Part shown: piece by piece, positions 27,173-36,080 of the stretch
Numbering within the stretch: position 1 is the stretch's first letter
Layout of the letters: every line of letters begins with the position of its first letter
Source of the DNA: CBDDBX01 sp965225955
GTDB lineage: Bacteria > Acidobacteriota > Aminicenantia > UBA2199
DNA length: 64,000 bases
Reading direction: 5' to 3'
NCBI GenBank assembly: GCA_965225955.1
Contig: CBDDBX010000001.1
Coordinates: 124,001-188,000 of the forward strand
Translations under genes and position numbers: made by a program
The notes under the pieces: generated by a model
Told to the model about the DNA's origin: nothing
The model's database searches: none
The model's input: only the letters and a program-made list of their open reading frames with translations

Positions 27173-29007
27173 ACTATTTCAATAATCTTTTCTGATATTG
27201 ATTTTGGTAAATTGTTCTGAGAGTGATATATAGCTTTAGTTGTTACTAGATGACTACATTCAATATTCCACTTTTTTTCATCTTTTAAGATTTTAATGTA
27301 TTTTTCAATATGATTTTCTAAGGACCTGACACCAGCCGGTGCAACTACAAGTTTCATACTATAAGCTTCACCATTTTTGGGAGCTAAGTCCAGGAGATAA
27401 TAGTATTTGGATTCATAAAATATTTCAGCTATGAATAATTCCCTATATAGCGAAGAAATATCTTTATTATCTATTTTGTTTTTGGTGAAAGTTCGCCACC
27501 TTATTTTTTCAGAATAGATGTTATAGTAAGCATCTTCAAGGATTTTACATGTTTCCTCTATAGTTTCTTCAAAGTTAAACGGCTTTTGAGTCTTGTCTCC
27601 AGGTGATACATTAATTTCTCTTGGCTCTTTTTCAGGGTTTTGCTTTGTTTCTGGTTTTCCTGTTGCTGCAGTAGTATTGGGGCCATAAGTAGTAACTGAT
27701 TTATTTTCATATTTCTGTTGTTTTTTGGGAGGCTTAATCCATTTTAGTTTTGTTGGAGGAGGATCTGCAATAATATTAACATTTGTAGAGTTTGAAGCAC
27801 TAACAAGATTGCTACTGGCAGATATTACATCTTCCCCATTTTCATCTGTTCTTAGATGATTAACTTTCCAGCCATGTATTAGAAGATTATTACCATGCTC
27901 AGCTTTGCGATTGTCATTAGTTCTTTCAAGTACTATGTCGGAATATTCAATATCTTCTGAACATGAAATTATTTTGTAAACGAGAAAATTAGTTTCGTCA
28001 CCAAAGACAAGTGGAACGCCCCATACTTTTAAGGATACTTTCCCTTGCTCAGGTAGGTATGTTTTAGGAAATGCAAACCTATTCTTCTTATACTGCCTAT
28101 TCATATTAATTGTCATTTGGTCAAGTCTTTTAGTATAAAGTGGAGCAAAGCACATCTTAGTAAAGAAAGGTGATAGTTTATCGCATGCCTTAGTTGTTAG
28201 TGTTAAGTGGTATTTTGCTTCAGTAGGAGCTTTGTGAAATTCTTTAACATAGCTCTCCATATTATCAAGAAAGCTGTTTCTAAAAATATCTCTTGTTATT
28301 CTACTTGAACGTAGGTAAAAATACCTTAATACTTCAGTACAAGGTATAAGAAGGTATTGGTACTGTTTGGTGGAAGTTTTTCTTAATTGTACCCTTAATA
28401 GACTTGTATGTCTTAATCTATAAAAATCATCGTGTGATAAAGAAGCCCAGAGTGGAAAATTTATCTTTGGAATATAGAATATATTCTTTTGGTTATCTGA
28501 GTGAAATTCACCATCTTTTGTTGAGTTAGCAGAGATTACTTTCTGATTTCTTTTATTTTCATCTAGATCTAAGACAAAATTTAAACGTTTCAAGTGTAAT
28601 TGATGATGTGAAGGTATATATTTACCTAATTGTTTTTCAAAAGGTTCTTTAATCAGCATTGGACTTTGTTTGTAAAACAACATCCCCCATGTCAAGAATG
28701 GAAAATAGTCAATACTAATTTTGGTAATAATATAGTTCTTGTAATCTAATTCGTTAAAATTGAGATCATTCTTAAGATAACTATATAATTGTTGTTTGTC
28801 GTCTTTCCATATTGATTGCGGAATTGGAGATAAAACTATATCAACAAATGTATCTCGCCTGTTATAAGAATTTGGTAATATCCGACCAGTCCACGTTAAG
28901 CACCATACATTATCGTCATTCGGTAATTCGCTAATTTTTATTTGGCTTACATGATTTAGTAACTGTTTTTGCTCTTTAATTTTATATACTAACTTCTCTT
29001 CGCTCAT
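27169..29007 (-). CDS. Probable TnsE-like transposition protein
   Basis: A 612-residue protein on the opposite strand, its stop codon sharing bases with the tniQ stop. The segment LLIPCTEVLRYFYLRSSRI is what I recall from TnsE-like proteins of Tn7-type elements, and the C-terminal 150 residues form a separate alpha/beta unit after a low-complexity linker (about residues 390-460, rich in Pro, Lys, Asn and Thr). TnsE in Tn7 directs insertion into replicating DNA such as conjugating plasmids, through beta-clamp contact. The family call is from memory of short motifs, so an element-specific protein of unknown role is the alternative. It has its own promoter region upstream. Confidence 0.5.
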   Translation of the reverse strand: MSEEKLVYKIKEQKQLLNHVSQIKISELPNDDNVWCLTWTGRILPNSYNRRDTFVDIVLSPIPQSIWKDDKQQLYSYLKNDLNFNELDYKNYIITKISIDYFPFLTWGMLFYKQSPMLIKEPFEKQLGKYIPSHHQLHLKRLNFVLDLDENKRNQKVISANSTKDGEFHSDNQKNIFYIPKINFPLWASLSHDDFYRLRHTSLLRVQLRKTSTKQYQYLLIPCTEVLRYFYLRSSRITRDIFRNSFLDNMESYVKEFHKAPTEAKYHLTLTTKACDKLSPFFTKMCFAPLYTKRLDQMTINMNRQYKKNRFAFPKTYLPEQGKVSLKVWGVPLVFGDETNFLVYKIISCSEDIEYSDIVLERTNDNRKAEHGNNLLIHGWKVNHLRTDENGEDVISASSNLVSASNSTNVNIIADPPPTKLKWIKPPKKQQKYENKSVTTYGPNTTAATGKPETKQNPEKEPREINVSPGDKTQKPFNFEETIEETCKILEDAYYNIYSEKIRWRTFTKNKIDNKDISSLYRELFIAEIFYESKYYYLLDLAPKNGEAYSMKLVVAPAGVRSLENHIEKYIKILKDEKKWNIECSHLVTTKAIYHSQNNLPKSISEKIIEIV

Positions 29008-29347
29008 GTGTTACACTCACAAACTCTTAATTATTATAGTGGAAAATTTATAAAGAAGATATGCTATTTTTCCTTAATCCATCAGAATTAAGTATAAATC
29101 GTTACTGAATCAGTAATAGGTTAAGTTTCACACAATTTTATACATACTATTTTTTAATTCCTCAAAGAGAAAATGTCGAGCATAAAGAATAAACCTAAGT
29201 GTATTTATAATGCCCTATGAGATTAAGAATGAAGTGAATACTAAATAAAATGGAGAAGAGTTAAGCTTTCTATTGTTAAAATGTGTTTTTTTTTATTGTT
29301 AGTATGAATAGAGTTGCTTTTTTTGTATAATTATTAAGGGAGAAATA
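29008..29347. other. Divergent A+T-rich intergenic region between TnsE-like gene and cargo
   Basis: About 340 bases without a supported gene. It must hold promoters for the two divergent transcripts. Only short ORFs are present, and no convincing hairpin or operator stands out. The cargo-side end has the ribosome site GGGAG before ATG 29348. Confidence 0.6.
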
Positions 29348-30466
29348 ATGAAGGAAATCAAATCCATTGAACTGGAACGATTATTATTAGACAAAAAGAA
29401 TCCTCGTATTCATCAAGAAATTTCAACAAAAATTACTCAAGTGAATTTGGCGAAGTTTCTTTATATTGAATTTGGTATTGATGATCTCAAAGATTCAATA
29501 TTAAAAAATGGTTATTTTCAAGTAGAACCAATGGTTGCAATTCCAGATGAAGAGGATGAAACGAAATTTGTTGTAGTTGAAGGAAATAGACGATTAACTA
29601 CAATCAAAATACTTTGCGATGAAAGCTATAGAAATTCAATAATTTCAACTGGTAAAAGAGAAGATTTTATAGCTAATGAAAAACTACGAAAGCAATTAGA
29701 GAGAATACCTGTCGTTATTGCTGATAAAAGAGACAATGTACACGCATATCTAGGTGTTAGACATCTTGGTGGCGTTGTGAAATGGGAGCCTCTTGCTCAA
29801 TCTAAATATGTCTACAGTTACATTATAGTTCAAAAGAATAATGATCAAACAATACTAGTAAAAAATGTTATAGATACATTTGTCGAACAAACTAATAATA
29901 AAAGGGTAGATGTTATAAATCATTTTTACAAATATTGTATATACGAAAATATTAAGAGAATAATAGAGGATGATATATCAATAAAAACGAACATTGAGGA
30001 TAAATTTTCTCTTCTTGAAGTAGCTTTCGGAAAAACTGGTACAACATCTATTGCAAAATATATAGGAATAGATAGTTATAGTAGACTAGATCCAGAGGAT
30101 TATGAAAATATAATTCCTTATGATAAAGAGAATGAAGTCAAAAATTTAATTCGTTGGGTTTTTACTGAGAATTCTATAATAAAAGAAAGTCGTCAAATTA
30201 ATGAATATCTTAAACCAATATTGAGGAATGAAACTTCGACCAAGGCTTTGGAGCAGGGTGAAGATAAAGAGACAGCACTTTTGTTATCTGATTCTTTTGA
30301 CAATATTATAAAGAAGTCTTGTACTGCAGTACATAAGTCTCTAACTCATATACAACAAAATTGGAGTAGTACAAAACCTGAGAGTAGAGAGGCATTAAAA
30401 GAATTTTATATAGCTAATGTAAAAGAAAAAGTAAAGAAGACAGATATAAGTTTGGATATAACTTAA
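29348..30466 (+). CDS. ParB/Srx-like domain protein of candidate defence module
   Basis: A 372-residue protein whose N-terminal 130 residues fit the ParB N-terminal/Srx fold (SIELERLLLDKKNPRIHQE, DDLKDSILKNGYFQVEPM, VVVEGNRRLTTIKIL). The EGNRR box is the usual nucleotide/phosphate-binding motif. The remainder is helical and unrecognised. It is not a chromosome-partition ParB: there is no ParA, and it is followed after 7 bp by a nuclease-like gene and then a methyltransferase. ParB-fold proteins can act as CTPases or nucleases; a role in sensing or controlling the restriction partners is inferred. Ribosome site GGGAG is good. Confidence 0.7.
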   Translation: MKEIKSIELERLLLDKKNPRIHQEISTKITQVNLAKFLYIEFGIDDLKDSILKNGYFQVEPMVAIPDEEDETKFVVVEGNRRLTTIKILCDESYRNSIISTGKREDFIANEKLRKQLERIPVVIADKRDNVHAYLGVRHLGGVVKWEPLAQSKYVYSYIIVQKNNDQTILVKNVIDTFVEQTNNKRVDVINHFYKYCIYENIKRIIEDDISIKTNIEDKFSLLEVAFGKTGTTSIAKYIGIDSYSRLDPEDYENIIPYDKENEVKNLIRWVFTENSIIKESRQINEYLKPILRNETSTKALEQGEDKETALLLSDSFDNIIKKSCTAVHKSLTHIQQNWSSTKPESREALKEFYIANVKEKVKKTDISLDIT

Positions 30467-30473
30467 AAATGAA

Positions 30474-31322
30474 ATGGGCGAACTAGATTGTATTGAGAGT
30501 AAGATTTCTTTATTAGATGACATAATTGATTTCGATGAGATTGTAGATGATTTTTTAAGTGAATCTTTTAAAGAAGAAGATAGGTTACAAAGTGATGAAA
30601 TAAATCATAAGAAAAATTATTATAGAAGTTTGAATTATAGGTTTACTACAATTTATAATTTAGACATTTTACATCCCGATAATGGTTATAGTCAGTTACA
30701 TGTCAATTCTGATAATGAGAATAAAGTAAAAAGGTATTTACATCGTTTTTTAACATTGAAAGATTTAAATGGTGGAGAAAATGCAAATACAGATGGTTCA
30801 GCAGAACTATTTGAATGCATATCTGCAAATGCAGTAAAAAATTATCTGGGCCAAGACTCTAATATAATTATGGTTGGAGAAGGGAAATCAAATTTAACAG
30901 AAAGTAAATTGAAAGAAATTATTGATCAAATGAAAGAGAAGACAGGTTCATTTTGTCATCTACCAGATCAAGCTAAAGATGATGGTGTTGATTTTATTGT
31001 TTACAAGCCTCTTGATCCCAGAAATGTTGGTAATAATGTTTTTTTAGGACAAGCGTGTGTAGGGAAACATTATCAGTATAAGAGATCAATAGCTGATCGA
31101 TGGAGGTCAGAATATATAACTTTTGCTGTAAAACCCCCAACAACTATACTCAGTGTGGTCTGTTTTTTAGAGCAAGATCAATTAAGAAAAGTACATTCAA
31201 ACTTTTCAGGCTCTATAATATTTGATAGAGGTCGAATTCTAAGGTATTATGATATTTCTGATGATGAGTTAAATAAACGTATTATTAATCATATAGATAA
31301 TATAACCTTTGAGGAAATGTAA
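30474..31322 (+). CDS. Putative PD-(D/E)xK-type restriction nuclease
   Basis: A 282-residue protein I cannot assign to a named family. The stretch DDGVDFIVYKPLD...FLGQACVGKHYQYKR resembles a PD-(D/E)xK nuclease core in which the last motif is Gln-x-Cys-x-Gly-Lys rather than Glu-x-Lys, a pattern I associate with restriction-like proteins next to methyltransferases. The first 80 residues are acidic and helical. It lies between the ParB-like gene and the C5 methyltransferase gene, which begins at its stop; that context supports an endonuclease role. Catalysis is unproven from sequence alone. Confidence 0.5.
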   Translation: MGELDCIESKISLLDDIIDFDEIVDDFLSESFKEEDRLQSDEINHKKNYYRSLNYRFTTIYNLDILHPDNGYSQLHVNSDNENKVKRYLHRFLTLKDLNGGENANTDGSAELFECISANAVKNYLGQDSNIIMVGEGKSNLTESKLKEIIDQMKEKTGSFCHLPDQAKDDGVDFIVYKPLDPRNVGNNVFLGQACVGKHYQYKRSIADRWRSEYITFAVKPPTTILSVVCFLEQDQLRKVHSNFSGSIIFDRGRILRYYDISDDELNKRIINHIDNITFEEM

Positions 31323-31323
31323 T

Positions 31324-32643
31324 TTGAGATATATAGATTTATTTGCAGGTATTGGTGGATTTCATGTCGCTTTACATAATTTAGGCCATGAATGTGTCTT
31401 TGCTTCGGAATTAAGTGAAGAGTTACAAGATCTTTATGAGAGAAATCATGGTTTAGAATGCCACGGTGATATTACAAAAATTGCTGTTGAGAATATACCT
31501 GAACATGATATCTTATGTGCAGGATTCCCTTGTCAAACATTTTCTAAGGCTGGCAATCAAAAAGGTATGAAAGAAGCAAGAGGTAAATTATTTGATGAAA
31601 TAATAAAAATTCTTACTTTTCATAGACCCAGATATTTTTTATTAGAAAATGTAAGAAACTTAATTACTCATGATAAAGGAAAGACGTGGGAGTATATTTC
31701 AACATCATTATCTGAATTGGGATATGCTATAGACAAAAGAATTTTGTCACCACATTTTATTAATATACCGCAACATAGAGAACGAATTTTCATAGTTGGT
31801 AGCTTAAACAATTCTGATATCGATAATATCAAATGGCCAGAACAAGAAGAGTATCATACTTCTATTCGAAGTATTATAAATGATGATGAAGTTGAGTCTA
31901 ATTTAGAAACAGATAAAATTGAAGTTTTAAAAGTGTGGCAAGAGTTTCTTGATTGTTTCCCAGAGAATTCAGATCCCTATACACCTCTTTGGTCAATGGA
32001 GTTTGGAGCCACATATCCATTAAAACAAAATTGGGGGGCTTTATCTTTAAGTGAATGGCAAAAGTATAAAGGAAGTTATGGATATCCACTTTCATTATGT
32101 AGCTCAATTAAAGAAGTTTGGGAACATCTTCCAAACTATGTAAAGACTCAAGATGGAATACCTCCTAGGTGGAAACAGATTTTTTTAAGAAATAATAGGC
32201 GTTTCTTTCATAAATCAAAAGCATTTATTAAACCTGAAATAATTGATAAAATAAAAGATTTCAAACAAGAAAGTTGGAAGAAATTTGAGTGGCATTGTCA
32301 AGGTTTGAATAAAGACTTTAAGGATAAGCTTATTCAATTCAGAGGTTCGGGGATAAGAGTAAAAAAAGAAGATTATTTACCATCTCTAGTAACTATTCGT
32401 ACGCAGATACCTATTATAGGCGAATATATGAGATACCTTCGATCAGAAGAAGGTGCAAGAGTGCAATCCCTTCCAGAAGAAATACTGTTACCTACTTCAA
32501 AAGCTGGACAATTTAGAGTGCTTGGAAATATGGTAAATATAGAACTGGTTTATAGAGTTGCAGCTGCACTATTAGAGCATACTAGTTGTGTAGAAGAAGT
32601 TAGAGAATGTGCACATGTTGATAATCACCGTGTGGCTATATAA
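31324..32643 (+). CDS. DNA cytosine-5 methyltransferase
   Basis: About 439 residues from TTG 31324, preferred over TTG 31309 because GAGGAA (31311-31316) lies eight bases before it. Canonical motifs: I YIDLFAGIGGFHVAL, IV GFPCQTFSKAG with catalytic Cys70, VI ENVRNL, VIII QHRERIFIVG, and X GNMVNIELVYRVAAALL. About 200 residues between motifs VIII and IX form a large target-recognition domain. It should methylate C5 of cytosine in a specific site and protect host DNA from the neighbouring putative nuclease. It is the last intact cargo gene before the transposon end. Confidence 0.93.
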   Translation: MRYIDLFAGIGGFHVALHNLGHECVFASELSEELQDLYERNHGLECHGDITKIAVENIPEHDILCAGFPCQTFSKAGNQKGMKEARGKLFDEIIKILTFHRPRYFLLENVRNLITHDKGKTWEYISTSLSELGYAIDKRILSPHFINIPQHRERIFIVGSLNNSDIDNIKWPEQEEYHTSIRSIINDDEVESNLETDKIEVLKVWQEFLDCFPENSDPYTPLWSMEFGATYPLKQNWGALSLSEWQKYKGSYGYPLSLCSSIKEVWEHLPNYVKTQDGIPPRWKQIFLRNNRRFFHKSKAFIKPEIIDKIKDFKQESWKKFEWHCQGLNKDFKDKLIQFRGSGIRVKKEDYLPSLVTIRTQIPIIGEYMRYLRSEEGARVQSLPEEILLPTSKAGQFRVLGNMVNIELVYRVAAALLEHTSCVEEVRECAHVDNHRVAI

Positions 32644-33072
32644 TCTGTTTTTTTATATAAAGAATAAGTTTTGTAATGACCCCTTCGTTTCTGTACAGTA
32701 ATTATGCAACATTTTCCTCATCTTTAAAAGCAACTGGCGTCATATAGCCCAGAGCTTGATGAGGACGCTTTATCATTATTATCCAGGTTTTATCTTTCTT
32801 CTTTTCTACCAAATCCTTCTTAGCCAATAACCAAATCATACCTACTATATCTGAATAAAAGGCATTGAAATAATGCATGTAGTATGAGTTTTCGAACGCC
32901 AAGTCTTGTGATCAGATTTTTTAGTATTAAGTAATATGCTTTGACTATTTTTAAAGATTATTAAGATAATTAATCTTTCTTGTCAGATTGAATCAGACCT
33001 TTTATTGCTACAATGGAAAGGTACCCATTAGCAATTTATTTTGTATGTTTGCAATGTTTTTTGTGATTCACA
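32644..33072. other. Cargo-side transposon end region
   Basis: About 430 bases without an intact gene. It holds an IS3-type fragment and then the element terminus, ending ...GTGATTCACA at 33,072. Copies of a TTGCAA/TTAGCAA-type motif near 33,028 and 33,049 parallel those at the other end and are candidate TnsB sites. Confidence 0.65.
32702..32902 (-). pseudogene. IS3-family transposase C-terminal remnant
   Basis: The last 20-25 residues of the 66-residue frame read KRPHQALGYMTPVAF, the conserved end of IS3-family OrfB integrases. Upstream residues do not continue the integrase domain, so only the tail survives. It is probably debris of an older insertion in the cargo boundary. Confidence 0.6.
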
Positions 33073-33077
33073 CCTCC
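33073..33077. repeat. Target-site duplication, right copy (CCTCC)
   Basis: Matches 22,455-22,459 and directly follows the terminal TCACA of the element. Confidence 0.92.
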
Positions 33078-33926
33078 ACCACTTATACCTACAGAAGATA
33101 TTGTGTGGTGAGGGTTGCGAAATGGTCTCTGGCTAATAAGACCTTTTTTATTATCAAGCATTCCTGCAGCACTGTATATCATGGAAGTTTCGATTATCTC
33201 CTCTTCAGTCATCTCCGGCAGAATAGAAGGCAGAGCTTTACTTATCATGGATTTACCTGACCCCGGAGGGCCTATCATCATAAGGTTATGAAAACCTGCC
33301 GCAGCAATCTCCATGGCTCTTTTTACCAGATACTGTCCTCTGATTTCAGAAAAATCTGCATCGTGTTCAATTACAGAGTTCACAGGTTGGTATTTCTCAG
33401 GTGTGAACTCTTCAGGTTGTTTTATAAAACCGACTATATCCTGCAGACAGGAGAATGCATATACATCAATACCCTTAATTGAAGTGCCCTCTCTTCTGTT
33501 ACCTTCTGGAATTATTATGCCTTTATATCCGTGTTTTTTTGCAAACACTGCAATATTGAGAACCCCCTTAACAGGATTAATTCTACCTTCAAGATTCAGC
33601 TCCCCACAGACTATAAAATCCTGAAGAATGCCACCGGATAACTGGTAGTGGTTCATAAGAATTGAAGTGGCAATAGGAAGGTCAAGAGATGAGCCCTCTT
33701 TCTTAATATCAGCAGGAGAGAGGTTAACAAGAATCTTCTTAACTCCCGGGAATTCAAAGCCGGATTTCTTAATAGCAAAGCGGATGCGCTCCCGGCTCTC
33801 CTTTACAGCATTATCGGGTAAACCGACAATAGTAATTCCGGGAATACCTCTAATAAAACCAGATTCAACCTCAATACCAATAACATCCATACCATTAATA
33901 ACTGCAGAAGTTATTTTACTAACCAT
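33073..33926 (-). pseudogene. comM: comM/yifB 5' half, severed by transposon
   Basis: N-terminal part of YifB/ComM: MVSKITSAVINGMDVIGIEV, then PGITIVGLPDNAVKESRERI, Walker A GPPGSGKS and NPHHTISSVGISGGG, where the frame meets the insertion. The open frame runs about 12 residues into transposon DNA before stopping. Rejoined to 22,454 it reads ...GISGGGKYPVPGEISLSH..., a normal ComM sequence. The truncated product keeps Walker A but lacks Walker B (VLFLDE) and the C-terminal domain, so it should be non-functional. Confidence 0.93.
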
Positions 33927-34002
33927 ATCGCCCCCAAAATATAAAAATTAACATATATAATCTAATTCTACAAAATAAACCAAAAACAAGCAAATCTTCG
34001 TC

Positions 34003-34161
34003 GGGGACGGTACCTAAAAATATAAAAATTCTGAGTAGATATTTTTAATCAATCAATTGTTTTGTTGAAAATCATTTAATGAAGTCATCGATAAACTACT
34101 GAAAAGTAAAATTCTCTAAATTTCAGTCGGAAAATTTTATATATTTTTAGGTACCGTCCCC
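34003..34161. repeat. MITE-like element with perfect 22-bp inverted repeats
   Basis: The arm beginning GGGGACGGTACCTAAAAA (34,003-34,024) is repeated exactly in inverse orientation at 34,140-34,161, around a 115-bp A+T-rich centre with no gene. Size and layout fit a non-autonomous transposable or REP-type element. The right arm supplies the last residues and stop of the haemerythrin-like gene. A degenerate relative of the tip (GATCGTCCCCGA) occurs at 35,988-35,999. Confidence 0.75.
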
Positions 34162-34539
34162 AGAGATAGAGTAGCTATCACTTTTTAGAATATGGTTCTT
34201 TATCCAGTATATAAGAAAGTTGACAATCTCCTGCATTGAGGGAGGGTTACCATCAAAGTATCTCATCTCATAATTTTTAATAGTCTGCATGAATTTCTCA
34301 TGTTCTGTTTTATGCTTATCTGTATCCCGTGAACCGGATCTGGCAAGGTTGTACTCTTCAATAGTGAAATATTCTTCGCCGTATAATTCCAGTGCCTTTA
34401 TTATTGCACCGGTATTTCTGGTGTTATTTCTCTTCATAGCCTGAATGCACTCCATTGTTAATCTGATTAAAGCACCATTCTGTTTATTCAGTCTGGATTG
34501 ACCAATTAAATACTTGTTTGGTAGTGATGATTCAGGCAC
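34147..34539 (-). CDS. Haemerythrin-like protein lacking two metal ligands
   Basis: About 130 residues from GTG 34539 (GGAGA lies six bases upstream); the frame is open back to ATG 34629, which would keep the conserved-looking Trp of FTWRIS. The bacteriohaemerythrin pattern is clear at the C-terminal half: HKTEHEKFM and LIYWIKNHILKSD. The expected D-x-Q-H is LNKQN and the expected HFxxEE is YFTIEE, so two iron-ligand His residues are replaced by Asn and Tyr. Classical di-iron oxygen binding is therefore doubtful; a mononuclear site or structural role is possible. The C-terminal residues come from the adjacent inverted-repeat element. Confidence 0.65.
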   Translation of the reverse strand: MPESSLPNKYLIGQSRLNKQNGALIRLTMECIQAMKRNNTRNTGAIIKALELYGEEYFTIEEYNLARSGSRDTDKHKTEHEKFMQTIKNYEMRYFDGNPPSMQEIVNFLIYWIKNHILKSDSYSISGDGT

Positions 34540-34653
34540 TGAGATTCTCCATGTGAATAATATGTATATCTGGTGTCTGTTAGTCAAATAGCTTTGATAA
34601 GAATAATTCACTACTGCTTTGAATAACATAAGTAATTTCTTTAAAATAAAAAT

Positions 34654-34827
34654 ATGGATACAAATATTATTATCATTCTGGCCTGCTTTTTAATAACCAT
34701 TGTTGAACTCTTCATTCTCAGGAAATTTCTGAAACCTGCAGGTAAAGTAATCTGGCTTGCTGTCAGTACAGGTGCTGTAATTAGTAATATTATTCTGGCA
34801 GTTGTAGTTATTTATTTTGTTTTATAG
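34654..34827 (+). CDS. Small two-helix membrane protein
   Basis: Fifty-seven residues with two hydrophobic helices, NIIIILACFLITIVELFIL and VISNIILAVVVIYFVL, joined by a short basic loop (RKFLKPAGK). No family is recognised. The start ATG 34654 lacks a strong ribosome site, so I regard it as probable rather than certain. It is divergent from the haemerythrin-like gene. Confidence 0.5.
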   Translation: MDTNIIIILACFLITIVELFILRKFLKPAGKVIWLAVSTGAVISNIILAVVVIYFVL

Positions 34828-34917
34828 TAGTTAAGTCGATATTTACAAGTGTTTCCTATTTAAATAACTATATTGACTTTGTGGCGTATATCTGATTATA
34901 AGGTCATGGAGTTTAAT

Positions 34918-35973
34918 ATGAATAAATTGTTATCAGTTGTATTAATTTTTATCACATGTTCCCTCTCAGGAACAGAAATCTCAAATAAACAGAAATTTAA
35001 TGCGCTTTTAAGAAAGAGTGGTTTTAATGGAGTTGTTCTGGTTGCAGTAAAAGGAAAAGTTGTCTTCAGGGGAGCTTACGGAGTGGCAGATGTTGAAGGG
35101 AAAAGAAAACTGACCTTAAAATCGTCTTTTAATCTCGCTTCTGTATCAAAGCAATTTACTGCTACAGCTGTAATGTTGCTGGTAGAAAGGGGTAAAATCA
35201 AGCTGGATGCAAATATAGGGATTTACCTGCCACAATTGTCATATGCCAGGGAAGTTACTGTGAGACACCTTTTGAATCATACAGCCGGGTTCCCCGATAT
35301 TTATCGTATACTGAGAATAAGAAACTCCGAAAAAAGAACTGTTGGAAATGAGGATCTGCTTAATATATTTATGGAAGAAAAACCTGCTCTTCTGTTTAAA
35401 CCTGGGGAAAGAATGAACTACAGTAATACAGGTTATATAATACTGGCCAGCCTCATTGAAGCCGTATCAGGACAAAGTTTTGAAGATTTTATGGGGGAAA
35501 ATATTTTCAAACCATTAAAGATGAATGATACTTTTGTTTATTATAAAGGTATGAAAAGATTCCCGGGAAAGAATAGAGTCTGGGGACTGAGGAAAGTTGA
35601 TGGTAAGTTAAGGAAAGATGATCTGATATATTGTGATGGTATGAGAGGGGATGGAAATATCTACTCTTCAGTCAGGGATCTTTTTAAATGGGATCGGTAT
35701 TTATATACATATTCGCTTCTAAAAAAGAGTAGCCTTAAAGAGATGTTTACTCATGGAGTGTTAAATTCAGGTAAAAAGATCTCTTATGGCTTTGGATGGG
35801 GATTAAGTAAAGACGGAAAAGTTGTTTCTCATGGAGGACGATGGGTTGGGTTTCGTAGTTTTTTTATACGTTATACAGATAGTGAAGATACTATTATTGT
35901 ACTCATAAACTGCCCATCCAGAACTTCAGGTGGCATTACTAATGCTTTAAAAAAGGTCTTTCTGAATCGTTAA
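34918..35973 (+). CDS. Secreted beta-lactamase-fold serine hydrolase
   Basis: About 351 residues from ATG 34918, chosen over an upstream TTG because GGAG (34,908-34,911) precedes it and a signal peptide follows directly (NKLLSVVLIFITCSLSG). Active-site motifs: S75-V-S-K78, Y-S-N in MNYSNTGYII, and HGG in VVSHGGRWVGF. Such class C-like enzymes act as D,D-peptidases or esterases in the periplasm. It is distinct in sequence from the hydrolase in the RiPP cluster. No linked pathway is evident. Confidence 0.78.
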   Translation: MNKLLSVVLIFITCSLSGTEISNKQKFNALLRKSGFNGVVLVAVKGKVVFRGAYGVADVEGKRKLTLKSSFNLASVSKQFTATAVMLLVERGKIKLDANIGIYLPQLSYAREVTVRHLLNHTAGFPDIYRILRIRNSEKRTVGNEDLLNIFMEEKPALLFKPGERMNYSNTGYIILASLIEAVSGQSFEDFMGENIFKPLKMNDTFVYYKGMKRFPGKNRVWGLRKVDGKLRKDDLIYCDGMRGDGNIYSSVRDLFKWDRYLYTYSLLKKSSLKEMFTHGVLNSGKKISYGFGWGLSKDGKVVSHGGRWVGFRSFFIRYTDSEDTIIVLINCPSRTSGGITNALKKVFLNR

Positions 35974-36080
35974 TCATTATCATGAGGGATCGTCCCCGAT
36001 GTATAAATTTTGTAATTAGTTGGAAATTGAGGGAAGGGTGAATATATTTTATACAAAACAGTAATGGTAAGGAGAATCTT

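Larger units (their letters stand above)
22460..33072. mobile_element. Tn7-like transposon inserted in comM (10,613 bp)
   Basis: Terminal inverted repeat TGTGA/TCACA, 5-bp duplication CCTCC, and the gene set tnsA-tnsB-tnsC-tniQ plus a TnsE-like gene define a Tn7-like element. By Tn7 convention the tnsA-side end (22,460) is the right end and the cargo-side end (33,072) the left. The element is visibly more A+T-rich than its surroundings. The interrupted gene is comM, which is also the site used by AbaR-type islands of Acinetobacter (established knowledge); whether the same codon is used needs alignment. The cargo is a nuclease/methyltransferase module. No CRISPR array or Cas gene is present, so targeting should be by TniQ reading comM itself. 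Confidence 0.93.

Noticed and set aside
22460..33072. CRISPR array or Cas genes as the targeting system of the transposon
   Set aside because: No regularly spaced repeats or Cas-like ORFs are present between the ends.
32988..33260. A 90-codon + strand ORF across the transposon end
   Set aside because: It spans the element boundary and lies antisense to comM; its reading frame is a chance product of the insertion.
33288..33951. Three + strand ORFs antisense to the comM 5' half
   Set aside because: They are shadows of a well-conserved coding sequence on the other strand, with no ribosome site or recognisable domain.
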